DNA of 64,000 nucleotides from an uncultured Kordiimonas sp. (GTDB lineage Bacteria; Pseudomonadota; Alphaproteobacteria; Sphingomonadales; Kordiimonadaceae). Position 1 is the stretch's first letter. Every line of letters begins with the position of its first letter. Position numbers and translations under genes: made by a program. Below the pieces are notes generated by a model. That model was not told the DNA's origin, searched no databases, and was given only the letters and a program-made list of their open reading frames with translations. Below, piece by piece: positions 43,349 to 52,888 of this stretch. The stretch covers positions 372,001-436,000 of the forward strand of contig CANNEK010000003.1 in the NCBI GenBank assembly GCA_947503625.1, written 5' to 3'.

Positions 43349-44923
43349 TTATTCAGATGTTGGAGAGTAGGCATCGAGAATCAGGTGCCATCTGTCTCGA
43401 ATGCCGCGTGATGGATTACTCATTCTGGAAAGAATTACCCTCAGTGCCCGTTTTGCCTGATCGTCATCGCCAAGAACACCGGGCCAGTCATCGCGGTCAC
43501 CTAACATGAGCACGAGTTCCTCCATCATTTCGGGGCCTATCAACACATCATTTTCAATAATCACGTCAGCAGCAGCACCAGCCGGCAGGCTGTCAACTTT
43601 GGAACTCAGCACGTCGATATCATCCTGAACTTCCATCGACACAAAGAGTTCGTCAAAACTGCGGTTCAAAACATCGGGTTTGATATCAACACCGGCTTTT
43701 TTGGCCTGTTTTGCTGCACCGGTCATCAAGTGTGTTTTGCAAAGCTCCCGAGCAAATCCATAAAGCTGGTCGTCCAATAGTTTGGTCAGGCAGAGGTTCT
43801 CAATCTCATCATCCTCATAGACCATCCTGACTATATTCTCGACAGCCGAAACCGCCTCTTTGGAAAGAGGGGACCCAATTGCTGGCTGCTCAACCTCTCT
43901 TCCGGGCTTTTCCTCAGCTTCACTGTTATTGGCAGCCGGGGTTACCGTAGTCGGTTCCCCATCAGCATCGGTCTGTTCAGGCTCTTCAGGGTCAGTTGCT
44001 TGCTGTTCGCCACCTTCTTCAGACTGAGCTTTTACCCAGGCAAGTCGGGCCTTGTCTTTCGCAGAAAGCCTGCGGCCGGAACCGCGTTCTAATTTCATCT
44101 GCGTATCGACCCGTTTTGCTATTGGACTGAGGCCTGCCTGATACACGGCATTCGACGCCTCCGAGCCGTCAGCATCGCCAGCATCATTCGATGAGTCATT
44201 GTCCACATCGCCTGAATCATCATCGGTGTGGTCTGTACTCGTGCCGGAATCACCCGAGCTATCTGCATCAGAGTCATTTGTATCCTGATCATCAGAACTC
44301 TGGTTACCGCTTTTGTCATCAGGAGCAGGGGTGCTGCCCGGTTCAGACCCTCCGCCATTAGGCGCAGGTACATTGACATTGACGTTTCCGCCGCCTTTTG
44401 CAGTAACCTGAATTGGGCTGGGCTGTGTAGCCCCCGTAAGTTGTTCAATTGCCAGAATGGCCGTAAGCAATTTGCCTTGCCGATGAACGGCTGCCCGAAC
44501 ATCGGCCTTCTCAACGGCACCACTCATATGATACTGGCACATGTAGAACATCATGTCCCGGAGTGTTGTTATCGTCTGTGTCCGCAACCCAAATGCAGAA
44601 CCTGCCTCGTTCGTCGCACTGGCAAATGCCGCACCAATGTCTGTTTTGCCGTCACTGACCGATGCGCTGGCACCCAGGCTCGTCGCCAGTACGCTAAAAA
44701 CATCGGGGCTGGGTTCAGAACAGACCATCGTCTTTGTCTCATCCGCAGATCTCTGACTGAAAATCGCCCGCTGCTTCGCGTCAATAAGAGCAACACTGAC
44801 ATCCCCTGCTTCACCACCGTTTACACTATGTGACCGATAGATCGAATGATGATTAGCTCCGCATCCGCCTAGAAAAACGACCACCGCCAACATGGTCATA
44901 TGTCGCGTAATGAACTTGAACAT
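43349..44923 (-). CDS. Lipoprotein with Asp/Ser-rich linker (524 aa)
   Basis: The signal peptide ends in a lipobox (VVVFLGGCG, Cys near residue 21). Residues about 25-175 form a folded domain with VSVALIDAKQRAIFSQ and MVCSEPSPDVFSVLATSLGA, a CxEPSPD motif I have seen in other unnamed lipoproteins. Residues about 180-260 are a highly acidic disordered linker of Asp, Ser and Gly. Residues about 265-524 are helical and Glu/Asp-rich. The start has an AGGAG Shine-Dalgarno. It probably spans or sits at the envelope; function unknown. A 100-aa gene follows. Confidence 0.75.
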   Translation of the reverse strand: MFKFITRHMTMLAVVVFLGGCGANHHSIYRSHSVNGGEAGDVSVALIDAKQRAIFSQRSADETKTMVCSEPSPDVFSVLATSLGASASVSDGKTDIGAAFASATNEAGSAFGLRTQTITTLRDMMFYMCQYHMSGAVEKADVRAAVHRQGKLLTAILAIEQLTGATQPSPIQVTAKGGGNVNVNVPAPNGGGSEPGSTPAPDDKSGNQSSDDQDTNDSDADSSGDSGTSTDHTDDDSGDVDNDSSNDAGDADGSEASNAVYQAGLSPIAKRVDTQMKLERGSGRRLSAKDKARLAWVKAQSEEGGEQQATDPEEPEQTDADGEPTTVTPAANNSEAEEKPGREVEQPAIGSPLSKEAVSAVENIVRMVYEDDEIENLCLTKLLDDQLYGFARELCKTHLMTGAAKQAKKAGVDIKPDVLNRSFDELFVSMEVQDDIDVLSSKVDSLPAGAAADVIIENDVLIGPEMMEELVLMLGDRDDWPGVLGDDDQAKRALRVILSRMSNPSRGIRDRWHLILDAYSPTSE

Positions 44924-45146
44924 CTTTTGCTCCTGCCAATAAGGTCAGCTCCGACCAGTTCAGCCGCCGCCCAGTAAACACGAACAAGGCAATATCAGAT
45001 TTCCTGAAACCTTTGCTGTGACGGTCGTCACATGACGGGGCAAGCGAACACAGGCATTGGATTTAACTTTTCTTGAAAAATGACAGTGTTACTTGACCTG
45101 TTCATGATATTTCACCACTTTGCTTTTGGGCAAAAGGGAGGGTTTT

Positions 45147-46529
45147 ATGACATTGTTCACACGTATCGCCGCATTTCTGGCAGCAATTACAATCGTTGCA
45201 GGCGCAAGCACAGCAGCAGACAAAAAAGCGCTGGTTGGCGGGCGGCTCATTGATGGCTTTGGTCACAGGCCAATTGCCGATAGCGTTATCCTTATTGACG
45301 GAGACACCATTGAAGCGGTCGGCACGCAAGGGTCACTGGACGTGCCGGAAGGCTACGAAATTATCTCTACCGAAGGCATGGATGTACTGCCCGGCCTTTG
45401 GGAAAACCACGCTCATCTTATGCTAAACGGGCATTCGGACTATAGCCATTGGCATCCGGCCTATCGCGACCGCTTTGGCGACGAGATCATGCCTTCAAGC
45501 GCCGTGCAATTGTTGCTGGCGGGCATTACCGCTGCTCGCGACCTTGGCGCACCTCTTGAAGAATCCATTTCACTCAAAACCCGGATCGAGGATGGCACCC
45601 TTCCAGGGCCACGCCTGTTTGTCTCTGGCCCATTTATCCAGCACGAAAGCCCCGAGGGTGCAGAGTTTTATCGCTGGGGCGTTAAAGGTGTGGCAGATGT
45701 TAAAGCCAAGATCAAAAGGCTCGCTGATGCTGGTGTCGACATCATCAAACTCATTGATCAGGATAAAATGACCCTTGAAGAGGCGCAGACGGTTGTTGAT
45801 GAAGCACATGCCCGCGGGCTCAAGGTTGTTGCACACTCTCACCGCCCTGATGAAGTGCGGCGTGGCCTTGAAATCGGCGTCGACAATTTCGAACACACAG
45901 GTTTGACCACGGCACCAGGCTACCCGGAGGATATCCTTGTTGCGTTAAGAGAGCGCACGGCAACCGGCCGAATTGCTGGCGGCCCGTTGTTCTGGACACC
46001 CACAGTCGAAGGCCTCTGGAACTATCCTCTCACGGTGGACAATCAGGAAAAACTGGACAGCCCTTGCTGGCATCGCGGGTTGAAAGACGACACAATCGCA
46101 GACATAAAAGCCTCCATTGAGGAACCCGGTCAGTTTGCCTACTCCGCGCTGGTTCCTCTAAGGCGCCCAACGCTGAAAAACAAGATAAAGCAACTGCGGG
46201 AAGCCGGTGTCGTATTTCTGGTCGGCACCGATAGCGGCATCCCTATGAAGTTCCATTGCCAAAGCACATGGAACGAGATGGCTGCGTGGGTGGATGTATT
46301 TGACATCGAACCGATGGAAACAATTCGTGCCGCCACCTATTGGCCCGCAGTCATGATGGGGGTTTCCGACAAAATGGGAACGGTTTCCGAAGGAAAATAC
46401 GCTGACATCATTGCCGTGAAAGGCGATGTCCTGCGTTATATCAACCTCCTGCAACATGTTGACATGGTGGTGAAGGGCGGCACCGTCTACAAGCAAAACG
46501 GTCAGCCGGTAGAGGCCAACCTTCAGTAA
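45147..46529 (+). CDS. Exported amidohydrolase (imidazolonepropionase-like)
   Basis: 460 aa with a signal peptide (TRIAAFLAAITIVAGASTAA). The metal-dependent hydrolase core has HxH in LPGLWENHAHLMLNGH, then AGITAARDLGAP, KVVAHSHRPDEVRRG, DNFEHTG, and the C-terminal VSEGKYADIIAVKGD that closes the domain. Secreted members include prolidase-like and lactonase-like enzymes; the substrate is open. The start at 45147 has GGGAGGG. It converges on a second amidohydrolase gene at 46568, only about 40 nt away, but the two are not close relatives. Confidence 0.88.
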   Translation: MTLFTRIAAFLAAITIVAGASTAADKKALVGGRLIDGFGHRPIADSVILIDGDTIEAVGTQGSLDVPEGYEIISTEGMDVLPGLWENHAHLMLNGHSDYSHWHPAYRDRFGDEIMPSSAVQLLLAGITAARDLGAPLEESISLKTRIEDGTLPGPRLFVSGPFIQHESPEGAEFYRWGVKGVADVKAKIKRLADAGVDIIKLIDQDKMTLEEAQTVVDEAHARGLKVVAHSHRPDEVRRGLEIGVDNFEHTGLTTAPGYPEDILVALRERTATGRIAGGPLFWTPTVEGLWNYPLTVDNQEKLDSPCWHRGLKDDTIADIKASIEEPGQFAYSALVPLRRPTLKNKIKQLREAGVVFLVGTDSGIPMKFHCQSTWNEMAAWVDVFDIEPMETIRAATYWPAVMMGVSDKMGTVSEGKYADIIAVKGDVLRYINLLQHVDMVVKGGTVYKQNGQPVEANLQ

Positions 46530-46567
46530 TGGCTGCACCGAAACGCCAATATGCCATCAGCCTGACA

Positions 46568-48082
46568 TCAGTTCAGGCTTGATGGTTCGGCCTTAAGGGC
46601 ATCCAGAGCTACACGGTCAAGATATTTGCCGTTTTTAAACACTGCGCGGATGGCCGTGGTGTTTCGAATGTTTTCCAGAGGGTTTGCATCCAGAAGCACC
46701 AGATCGGCTTTCATGCCCGTGCCGATCGTGCCCATGCTGTCCGTTTTACCAAAAAACGCTGCAGGCGCATATGTGGCTGCGCCAAGTGCTTCAAGTGGCG
46801 CAAGGCCTGCGTCCACCAGCATGGCAAGCTCTTCATGAAGGCCGATGCCGGGCGTCAGGTAGCCAATCGGCGCATCGGTACCTGCCATTATCGGCACACC
46901 CTTGGCCAGCAGGCGCGGTAGCATGCTTTCAATCCAGGAAACATAGCGGTCACCTTCTTCATTTGATGCGCGGCCCATCAGGCGTTTGGACCGGGCAAGC
47001 CATGCATCCCGGACAGATGGCGGCATCATCTCAAACGTTTCGCGCCATTTGGCACCTTCATACAAACGGCGGGTAAAGAAGGACGCGACAACCAGCGTAG
47101 GTGTTTGCGAAACCCCGGCATTTGCCATCTCTTCAATCAGATTGTCGCAACTGCCGGCCGTCAGTGATTTTATCACTTCATTGCGTTGACTGTTGTGGAT
47201 GCTGGTACGCAAGCTGCTGCCCGGACCATCCTTGCCCTCCTCCAGCATCGCCTGCCGGTCAGCCTGTAAAACGGCGGGATCGGCGGCGCAGGAAAACTCC
47301 ACGTTCCGCATATGCTGAAAGTCGGCACCACCCGCCTGTATCGCCTCTTCTGCTGTCATTGAAAGCGGAACGTGCGCTGCGACCCTGATGCCATGTGTTT
47401 TTGCGCGGGCCGCAACAGCCACGAAAACATCGGGTTCAAGCATTTCATAAGCCTTAACGAAACTGGCACCGGCAGCAACAAACTCGTCAACATAGGCTTC
47501 TGCTTCCGCAGCTGTTGCCGCACCAACCGACAGGTTCGGAGAAAACGGGCTGCTACCATCATAAACACGGTTTTCACCATCAATCAGCGGGCCTGAGAAA
47601 TAGAAATCAGGCGTGTTTTCAGTCGTTCTGGCGGCCTCTATAGCGGGTGCCAACAAGTCAAGATGGCCGCCGGTGTCTCGTAATGACGTAATACCATGCG
47701 CAAGGGACAGCGGGAAAAACGTGCGATAATCAATCTGCGGATCGTAGGCCAGATGTACATGAGCATCCCAAAGGCCCGGGATCAGGAACTTGCCGGTTCC
47801 ATCAACAATCTGTCCCATTGACGAGGTCGATTGGCCCGCGGCCACAACAGACTGGACCAAACCGCCCGAAATATAAACATCCTGAGCTGATCTCGCGCCG
47901 GAAACTGCGTCAATGACGGTGACATTTTGAATAATGGTGTTTGCAGTGGTCCGCAATTGCCCCTGTGAGCCGGAGCCGCCGCTTTCGGAAAAGAAAACCA
48001 GTGAAAATACCAACAACGTTAACAAGGCCCCAATAACCCGGGCGGAAAATGCCCCTGCACTGTATGTGTCGATACGTAACAT
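46568..48082 (-). CDS. Membrane-anchored amidohydrolase
   Basis: 504 aa. A single N-terminal hydrophobic helix (VIGALLTLLVFSLVFF) exports or anchors it. HxH appears in IPGLWDAHVHLAYD, then HGITSLRDTGG, GIRVAAHVPLSMTAEEAIQA, ADFQHMRN, GVPIMAGTDAPIGY, and a C-terminal IGTGMKADLVLLDANPLENI. This is the imidazolonepropionase-like amidohydrolase group often annotated for Xaa-Pro dipeptidase-like enzymes. The start has GGGGGA upstream. No operon partner. Confidence 0.88.
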   Translation of the reverse strand: MLRIDTYSAGAFSARVIGALLTLLVFSLVFFSESGGSGSQGQLRTTANTIIQNVTVIDAVSGARSAQDVYISGGLVQSVVAAGQSTSSMGQIVDGTGKFLIPGLWDAHVHLAYDPQIDYRTFFPLSLAHGITSLRDTGGHLDLLAPAIEAARTTENTPDFYFSGPLIDGENRVYDGSSPFSPNLSVGAATAAEAEAYVDEFVAAGASFVKAYEMLEPDVFVAVAARAKTHGIRVAAHVPLSMTAEEAIQAGGADFQHMRNVEFSCAADPAVLQADRQAMLEEGKDGPGSSLRTSIHNSQRNEVIKSLTAGSCDNLIEEMANAGVSQTPTLVVASFFTRRLYEGAKWRETFEMMPPSVRDAWLARSKRLMGRASNEEGDRYVSWIESMLPRLLAKGVPIMAGTDAPIGYLTPGIGLHEELAMLVDAGLAPLEALGAATYAPAAFFGKTDSMGTIGTGMKADLVLLDANPLENIRNTTAIRAVFKNGKYLDRVALDALKAEPSSLN

Positions 48083-48342
48083 AAATCCCCCGCCTGCTAG
48101 TGGTTCAGGCGATGATAGATCGCAAGCGCTGGCTTACAAATGATCCCTATCAATGGTGTGTTGTTTCCCGGCTCCTATGTTTTTTTCTCATCACGTTCGA
48201 GCAACCATTGTGACGCCGTGTTCACCACTGTATAGAAGTTTCTATTGACCCGCAGGAACGTAACCTGCGCTGAAACAGATCAAACAACCGCCCCTTGAAC
48301 CCCGGGGCACCTTCCCACGGGAAACAGCAAGGACGAAGTTGC

Positions 48343-49284
48343 ATGGTGTATTTATTGCTGGTGGCGGGCCTTGCCATGTTACTTGCTGGCGGTGAAGGAT
48401 TGGTTCGCGGCTCCGTGGCCTTGTCAGAACGCCTTGGTCTCTCGAAAGCTTTCATTGGGATTGCTGTCATCGGGTTCGGTACCTCAATGCCCGAACTTGT
48501 GGTCTCGGTTCAGGCCGCATGGATCGAAAGGCCCGGAATAGCTGTCGGCAACGTGATCGGCAGCAATATCGCCAACATCCTTTTGATACTTGGTGTAGCG
48601 GCCCTCATTCATCCGCAGGTGACGACATCAAAAATCCTCAAGAGAGATGGCCTTTTCATTGTCTTCGCCAGCATTCTGGTTGTCGCGGTCCTGCATGTCA
48701 GGCCTCTGGATATGGCGACGGGCGTTGCCATGCTGATCCTGTTCGCTGGTTTCCTTGTCCATTGCTACCGGACAGAGCAAGACCTGGGGCCCGACATACC
48801 CGACAACCTGCCTGACATGGAACCGCCAAAACGTCATGCGCTCACACTTGCCGCGATGCTTTCTGTTGCAGGCACAATTGCACTGGCAGTTGGCGCAGAT
48901 TTGTTTGTTGGATCAGCATCCAAAATTGCTACCGATTGGGGCGTCCCTCCTGCAATCATAGGTTTGTCGGTGGTGGCGATTGGCACGAGCCTGCCGGAAC
49001 TGGTGGCCGGCGGCATGGCAGCGTGGCGCGGCCAAACCGAATTGGTCGTCGGCAACATCATCGGCTCCAGCATCTTCAATCTGCTGCTGGTACTGGGTGT
49101 GACATCGATATTGTCTCCGATTTCTCTCGACCAGATCCCTGTTCAGGTAGACTTGTGGGTGATGCTGGGTGCAACAGCGCTATTGATTATGGGGCTTTTC
49201 ACCAAACTCAGGCTGGACCGCTGGGAGGCCGCGCTTTTTCTCAGCCTGTATGGCGCCTATTGCGTTCGTCTGGCGACAACCTAG
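48343..49284 (+). CDS. Calcium/sodium:cation antiporter (CaCA family, YrbG-like)
   Basis: A 313-aa inner-membrane protein with about ten helices. The two inverted alpha-repeats are explicit: GFGTSMPELVVSVQAAW with GNVIGSNIANILLILG, and AIGTSLPELVAGGMAAW with GNIIGSSIFNLLLVLG; the Glu and Asn/Ser of these repeats coordinate the ion. It exchanges Ca2+ (or another cation) for Na+ or H+. The start at 48343 has an AAGGA Shine-Dalgarno. It stands alone. Confidence 0.93.
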   Translation: MVYLLLVAGLAMLLAGGEGLVRGSVALSERLGLSKAFIGIAVIGFGTSMPELVVSVQAAWIERPGIAVGNVIGSNIANILLILGVAALIHPQVTTSKILKRDGLFIVFASILVVAVLHVRPLDMATGVAMLILFAGFLVHCYRTEQDLGPDIPDNLPDMEPPKRHALTLAAMLSVAGTIALAVGADLFVGSASKIATDWGVPPAIIGLSVVAIGTSLPELVAGGMAAWRGQTELVVGNIIGSSIFNLLLVLGVTSILSPISLDQIPVQVDLWVMLGATALLIMGLFTKLRLDRWEAALFLSLYGAYCVRLATT

Positions 49285-49491
49285 ACCAGATCAAACGGAC
49301 GCGCGCAGCCCACAATATATTCAGTCAAGTGATCTCGACTGACTGACGTGACAGAACTCTGTGATATTATCGGCCCACGCCTCTCACCATGCAGATCATC
49401 TGCGCGCTCCCTTCGTGAAACGCCTGTTATTGCTATAATTCATTTGGTAAATTGACTACGCATAACACCCGCTTCAAACAGGGTCACTGCA

Positions 49492-50592
49492 TTGAAACAG
49501 ATAAAACACTGGCAAAACATCCACGCTGCCCTTTGCGCCTGCATGCTCCTGTTCGGCAGCATTGCCGGCTATGCGGATGAAGATAGTTTTGTCCCGACAG
49601 ACACTCTTGAAACCAATCTCGATCGCTTTCTATCGTCGAAAATCAACAACACCGGGCCTGGCATTGCAATGGCGGTGGTGCGCGGCGGTACGGAAATTTA
49701 TCACAAATCATATGGCTTGGCGGTATTGGAAACCAACACCCCCGTTCGCGCCTCAACTCCTTTCTATCTGGCTTCCGTCGGCAAGCAATTCACATCAATG
49801 GCGGTGATGATTTTGGCGGAAAAAGGGTTACTTGACTATCAGGATCCGATCACACGATTTTTTCCGGACGCGCCAGCCAGCTGGAAACCGATCACCATCC
49901 ACCACTTGCTAACGCACCAGTCAGGTTTAGCTGATTTTTTCGGGCCACTAAGAAGCGATATTGACGGGATAACCAACCCGCAGGTCTTTCGGTGGATAGT
50001 GCAAAGAGGCGGACCCGACTTCAAACCCGGCACAAAGGCGGAATATGGCAATACAGGCTATGTACTTCTCGCTCTGCTGGTCGAACAGGTTTCGGGCATG
50101 CCCATCGAGGAGTTTATGCAGGTCAATCTGTTTGCGCCAGCCGGTATGCATCATACTTTCGTGGTGAACGAAGACAATGATCCCTCTGCAGGGCGTGCCC
50201 TTGGTTACAATGCTTCAGGGGTGCTTGACGATTACCGGGCAAGAACAGTGGGCAGTGGTGGTATCTACTCGACGGTCGATGACATGAAGAAATGGAGCGC
50301 TGCCATAGATGACAATCTCTTCGTTAGCAGCGGCACATTCGGGAATGCCTTAGAACCTCATGTTGAGCGCCTCTATGAAGACTATGACTATGGATACGGC
50401 TGGGTCTTGTCAGAAAACAATGGCGACAAAGTCATCAGCCACACTGGTGGAAACCGCAATTTCACAACGCTGCTGGCAAAAGTTCCTGTCAGGGGCCTGA
50501 CCATTGTCATGGTGTCAAATGGAGGGTATAGCTGGCTTCGGTCATTGAGTGACAGAATTATCGCGCACATATATTCCGTGCCCGAAGAATAA
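49492..50592 (+). CDS. Serine hydrolase of the beta-lactamase/DD-peptidase fold
   Basis: 366 aa with a signal peptide (ALCACMLLFGSIAGYA). Active-site motifs of the class C/esterase EstB-like family are intact: SxxK in YLASVGKQFTSMAVMILAEK, YxN in YGNTGYVLLALL, and HTGG near the C-terminus replacing KTG. It may be a DD-carboxypeptidase, esterase or peptidase; these cannot be told apart here. The start is TTG 49492 with AGGGT upstream, the best available. Confidence 0.88.
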   Translation: MKQIKHWQNIHAALCACMLLFGSIAGYADEDSFVPTDTLETNLDRFLSSKINNTGPGIAMAVVRGGTEIYHKSYGLAVLETNTPVRASTPFYLASVGKQFTSMAVMILAEKGLLDYQDPITRFFPDAPASWKPITIHHLLTHQSGLADFFGPLRSDIDGITNPQVFRWIVQRGGPDFKPGTKAEYGNTGYVLLALLVEQVSGMPIEEFMQVNLFAPAGMHHTFVVNEDNDPSAGRALGYNASGVLDDYRARTVGSGGIYSTVDDMKKWSAAIDDNLFVSSGTFGNALEPHVERLYEDYDYGYGWVLSENNGDKVISHTGGNRNFTTLLAKVPVRGLTIVMVSNGGYSWLRSLSDRIIAHIYSVPEE

Positions 50593-50630
50593 TAGACTGG
50601 TGCCAGCTGCAAAACGACACTTCTACTGCT

Positions 50631-51470
50631 TTAATCAGACAGTTCGTTGCCGCGTTTTTTTGCCGCTGCGACAGCCCGCGTCATCAGCTTGATCAAGCCA
50701 TCTTCCGCCATCAAAACATCCAGTGCAGCAGCTGTTGTACCGCCGGGGCTTGTTACTCGAGTGCGTAGTTCGCTGGCCGAGGTTTCCTCGTCCACAGCCA
50801 ACAAGCGGGCAGCGCCAATGATTGTCTGACGGGCCAGTGTCGCGGCCTCTCCGGGGGGCAGGCCCGCCGCTTCCGCGCCCGCCGCCAGTGCCTCGACCAT
50901 ATGAAACACATAAGCCGGGCCGCTGCCGCTGGTAGCGGTTACGGCATCCATCAGGTTTTCGCTCTCCACCCAAACGGTTTTACCCGCGGCCTGCATCACT
51001 GCATCCACAAGTGCCCGGTCCTCGTTGGCCACATTGGCTTCTGCGACCAGTCCGGTAACACCGGCACCAACTGCTGCGGGTGTGTTGGGCATGGCCCGGA
51101 CAAGGCTGACATTTTCACCAAGGCCGCGCTGCATCTGGTCAAGGGTAACGCCGGCAGCAATGGACACCGCGATGGTGTGTTCACCAACGAGGCCACCAAG
51201 GTTTGCCAGCACGCCGTTCATCACCTGAGGCTTCACAGCAAGCATCAGCAGGCGGGCGGGCACGCCCTCTTCCAGGTCGGCAGCCGCAGCTAAAATGGTG
51301 CAACCCAGAAATTCGGGCGCTTCATCAGGGTCGAGCCCGGGGTCTATGATCAAAAGAGCTGCCGGGTCCAGGCCTGCGGTCAACCAGCCACGCACCAGCG
51401 CGCGCCCCATATTGCCGCAACCAACCAGTACAAGCGGCGAAGAAGGCATAAAAGCAGACAAGTCGGTCAT
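50631..51470 (-). CDS. proC: Pyrroline-5-carboxylate reductase
   Basis: 279-aa enzyme for the last step of proline synthesis, reducing pyrroline-5-carboxylate with NAD(P)H. The N-terminal Rossmann motif reads VLVGCGNMGRALVRGWL. Further family motifs are MLAVKPQVM, SIAAGVTLDQM, VRAMPNTPAAVGAG, and the C-terminal helical signature TSGSGPAYVFHMVEALAAGA with VTSPGGTTAAALDVL. It lies 139 nt downstream of a YbjN gene on the same strand, a pairing common in Alphaproteobacteria. Confidence 0.96.
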   Translation of the reverse strand: MTDLSAFMPSSPLVLVGCGNMGRALVRGWLTAGLDPAALLIIDPGLDPDEAPEFLGCTILAAAADLEEGVPARLLMLAVKPQVMNGVLANLGGLVGEHTIAVSIAAGVTLDQMQRGLGENVSLVRAMPNTPAAVGAGVTGLVAEANVANEDRALVDAVMQAAGKTVWVESENLMDAVTATSGSGPAYVFHMVEALAAGAEAAGLPPGEAATLARQTIIGAARLLAVDEETSASELRTRVTSPGGTTAAALDVLMAEDGLIKLMTRAVAAAKKRGNELSD

Positions 51471-51609
51471 TGGTGGGCCTCATCAGTCTGAAAAAAGAGC
51501 TTAAACTGCAATGGGCGGAGCATAGCCCCGCCCAAAGCGCACAGCAACGATGGAAACCTCTGACCGCGTTTCCCCCGAAACAACGTGTCAGACAAAGTGG
51601 CGAGCAAGC

Positions 51610-52122
51610 TTACGCGCTGCCAGCACACTCCAGCATTGCGCTTTCGATGGCCTGTTCAGGCGACTGGCCACCCCACATGACAAACTGGAACACCGGATAA
51701 AAACGTTCGCATTCGCCCAGCGCAGTTTCGATCATCGTAATGATATGGTCTTCGCCGATTGCTCCCAGAAGGGGGTCGTTGGCAAGGCTGGCATGGCGAT
51801 ACAACAGCGCGCCCTCTTCCGCCCAAAACTCAAAATGCCCGATCCACATGCGCTCGTTGATCAGGCCGATACTCTCATAGATGTCGCCGCGTTTTCCCTC
51901 GGGAACCTTAAGGTCAAACATGCAGGCGAACTGAAGTGTTTTGAAGTCTTCGCGCCAAAACACCCGAAACTGCAAATCGGTATACTGGCCGCTGATAAAC
52001 ATGGTGAGTTCATCGTCGCCATGTCGTTCGACAGCCCATTCGTTCGCGCCTGCGAGTTCTTCGGCCATGTCTACTGGATTGATATTCAGAATTTCTGAAT
52101 GTCCGGTACTTAATGTGGTCAT
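51610..52122 (-). CDS. YbjN domain-containing protein
   Basis: 170 aa, cytosolic, YbjN fold (type III secretion chaperone-like). Recognised by ELTMFISGQYTDLQFRVFWR, ACMFDLKVPEGKRGDIYESI, LINERMWIGHFEFWAEEGAL and a helical C-terminus. The function of the family is unsettled; E. coli YbjN affects motility and stress responses. Located just upstream of proC. The leader contains a CCGCCGG/CCGGCGG hairpin at 52145-52166. Confidence 0.9.
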   Translation of the reverse strand: MTTLSTGHSEILNINPVDMAEELAGANEWAVERHGDDELTMFISGQYTDLQFRVFWREDFKTLQFACMFDLKVPEGKRGDIYESIGLINERMWIGHFEFWAEEGALLYRHASLANDPLLGAIGEDHIITMIETALGECERFYPVFQFVMWGGQSPEQAIESAMLECAGSA

Positions 52123-52454
52123 CTCGGTTCCCCTTTGAGATGGCCCGCCGGAGCAAAAACCGGCGGACGATTTACGCCGGTTGTGGTCCTAGTCTGCGTT
52201 TGCCAGATACACGAAATCTGGTTCCCTTCATGTGACTACTCACTAGATGTAGCGTGCCAAAGCCAGGAGTCGCTGGCAAGAAAGAATTATAAATTTGGGG
52301 ATTTTTCTGTGGATAACTTTTTCACGTAAAGAATTAACAGCGCCAATTTTCCCCGGCACCACAATCAGTTAGATTTGTCAGTTGATGCATAGAGTTCGAG
52401 AGAGAGCCAGTGCCAAAAACAGAGGCAAACTCAGGAAAAACAGAACCAAAAGCG
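52123..52454. other. 332-bp intergenic region with one perfect DnaA box
   Basis: Between ubiK and ybjN, both on minus. It holds a GC-rich hairpin (52145-52166) near the ybjN start and an AT-rich stretch around 52285-52335 with TGTGGATAA at 52308-52316, the reverse complement of the consensus DnaA box TTATCCACA. No second box was seen nearby. No gene is apparent. Confidence 0.45.
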
Positions 52455-52697
52455 CTATTTCCGGGATTTAAGTGCTTCAATTTCGGCGCGCAGATCTTCA
52501 TTTTCCATACGCGCTTTCTCGGCCATCTCACGAACGGTTTCGAATTCTTCGCGGCTTACAAGGTCAAGACCTGCAAGTTGTTTGTCGAGCCATGCCTGAA
52601 ACATGCCTTCCATTTCGCCCTTGACCGAATGCGCGGCACCCACAGCACCTGTCGCCAGTTTGGCCATGTCATCCATGAATTTATTACTGGTTTGCAT
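52455..52697 (-). CDS. ubiK: Ubiquinone biosynthesis accessory factor UbiK (BMFP family)
   Basis: 80 aa. An N-terminal amphipathic part (NKFMDDMAKLATGAVGAAHS, KGEMEGMFQAWLDKQLAGLD) and a C-terminal coiled coil (SREEFETVREMAEKARMENE) form the typical BMFP/UbiK trimer. UbiK assists the cytosolic ubiquinone-hydroxylation complex with UbiJ and lipids. The start is set at ATG 52697 with an AAGGAG Shine-Dalgarno. It links with the Coq4-like genes as a second quinone-related locus in the window. Confidence 0.9.
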   Translation of the reverse strand: MQTSNKFMDDMAKLATGAVGAAHSVKGEMEGMFQAWLDKQLAGLDLVSREEFETVREMAEKARMENEDLRAEIEALKSRK

Positions 52698-52888
52698 GTG
52701 CGCACTCCTTCTGTGTTGGTGCCCCTGATATGGGCGAACAGACGCCAAATAGCAAGGGGCGTTGTGCCGCAGGCGGACTGCGCCAGAGCCAGATCATCCA
52801 AGCACCTGCAGGTCTGCTGTATTTAACGATCTGGAAATGATAAACAAATGGACTGTTGGCATTTTCACCTGTTGCGAAAGTTAAGACC

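Noticed and set aside
52285-52335. Replication origin suggested by a DnaA box in AT-rich DNA
   Set aside because: Only one box is present, with no cluster and no typical origin-flanking genes.
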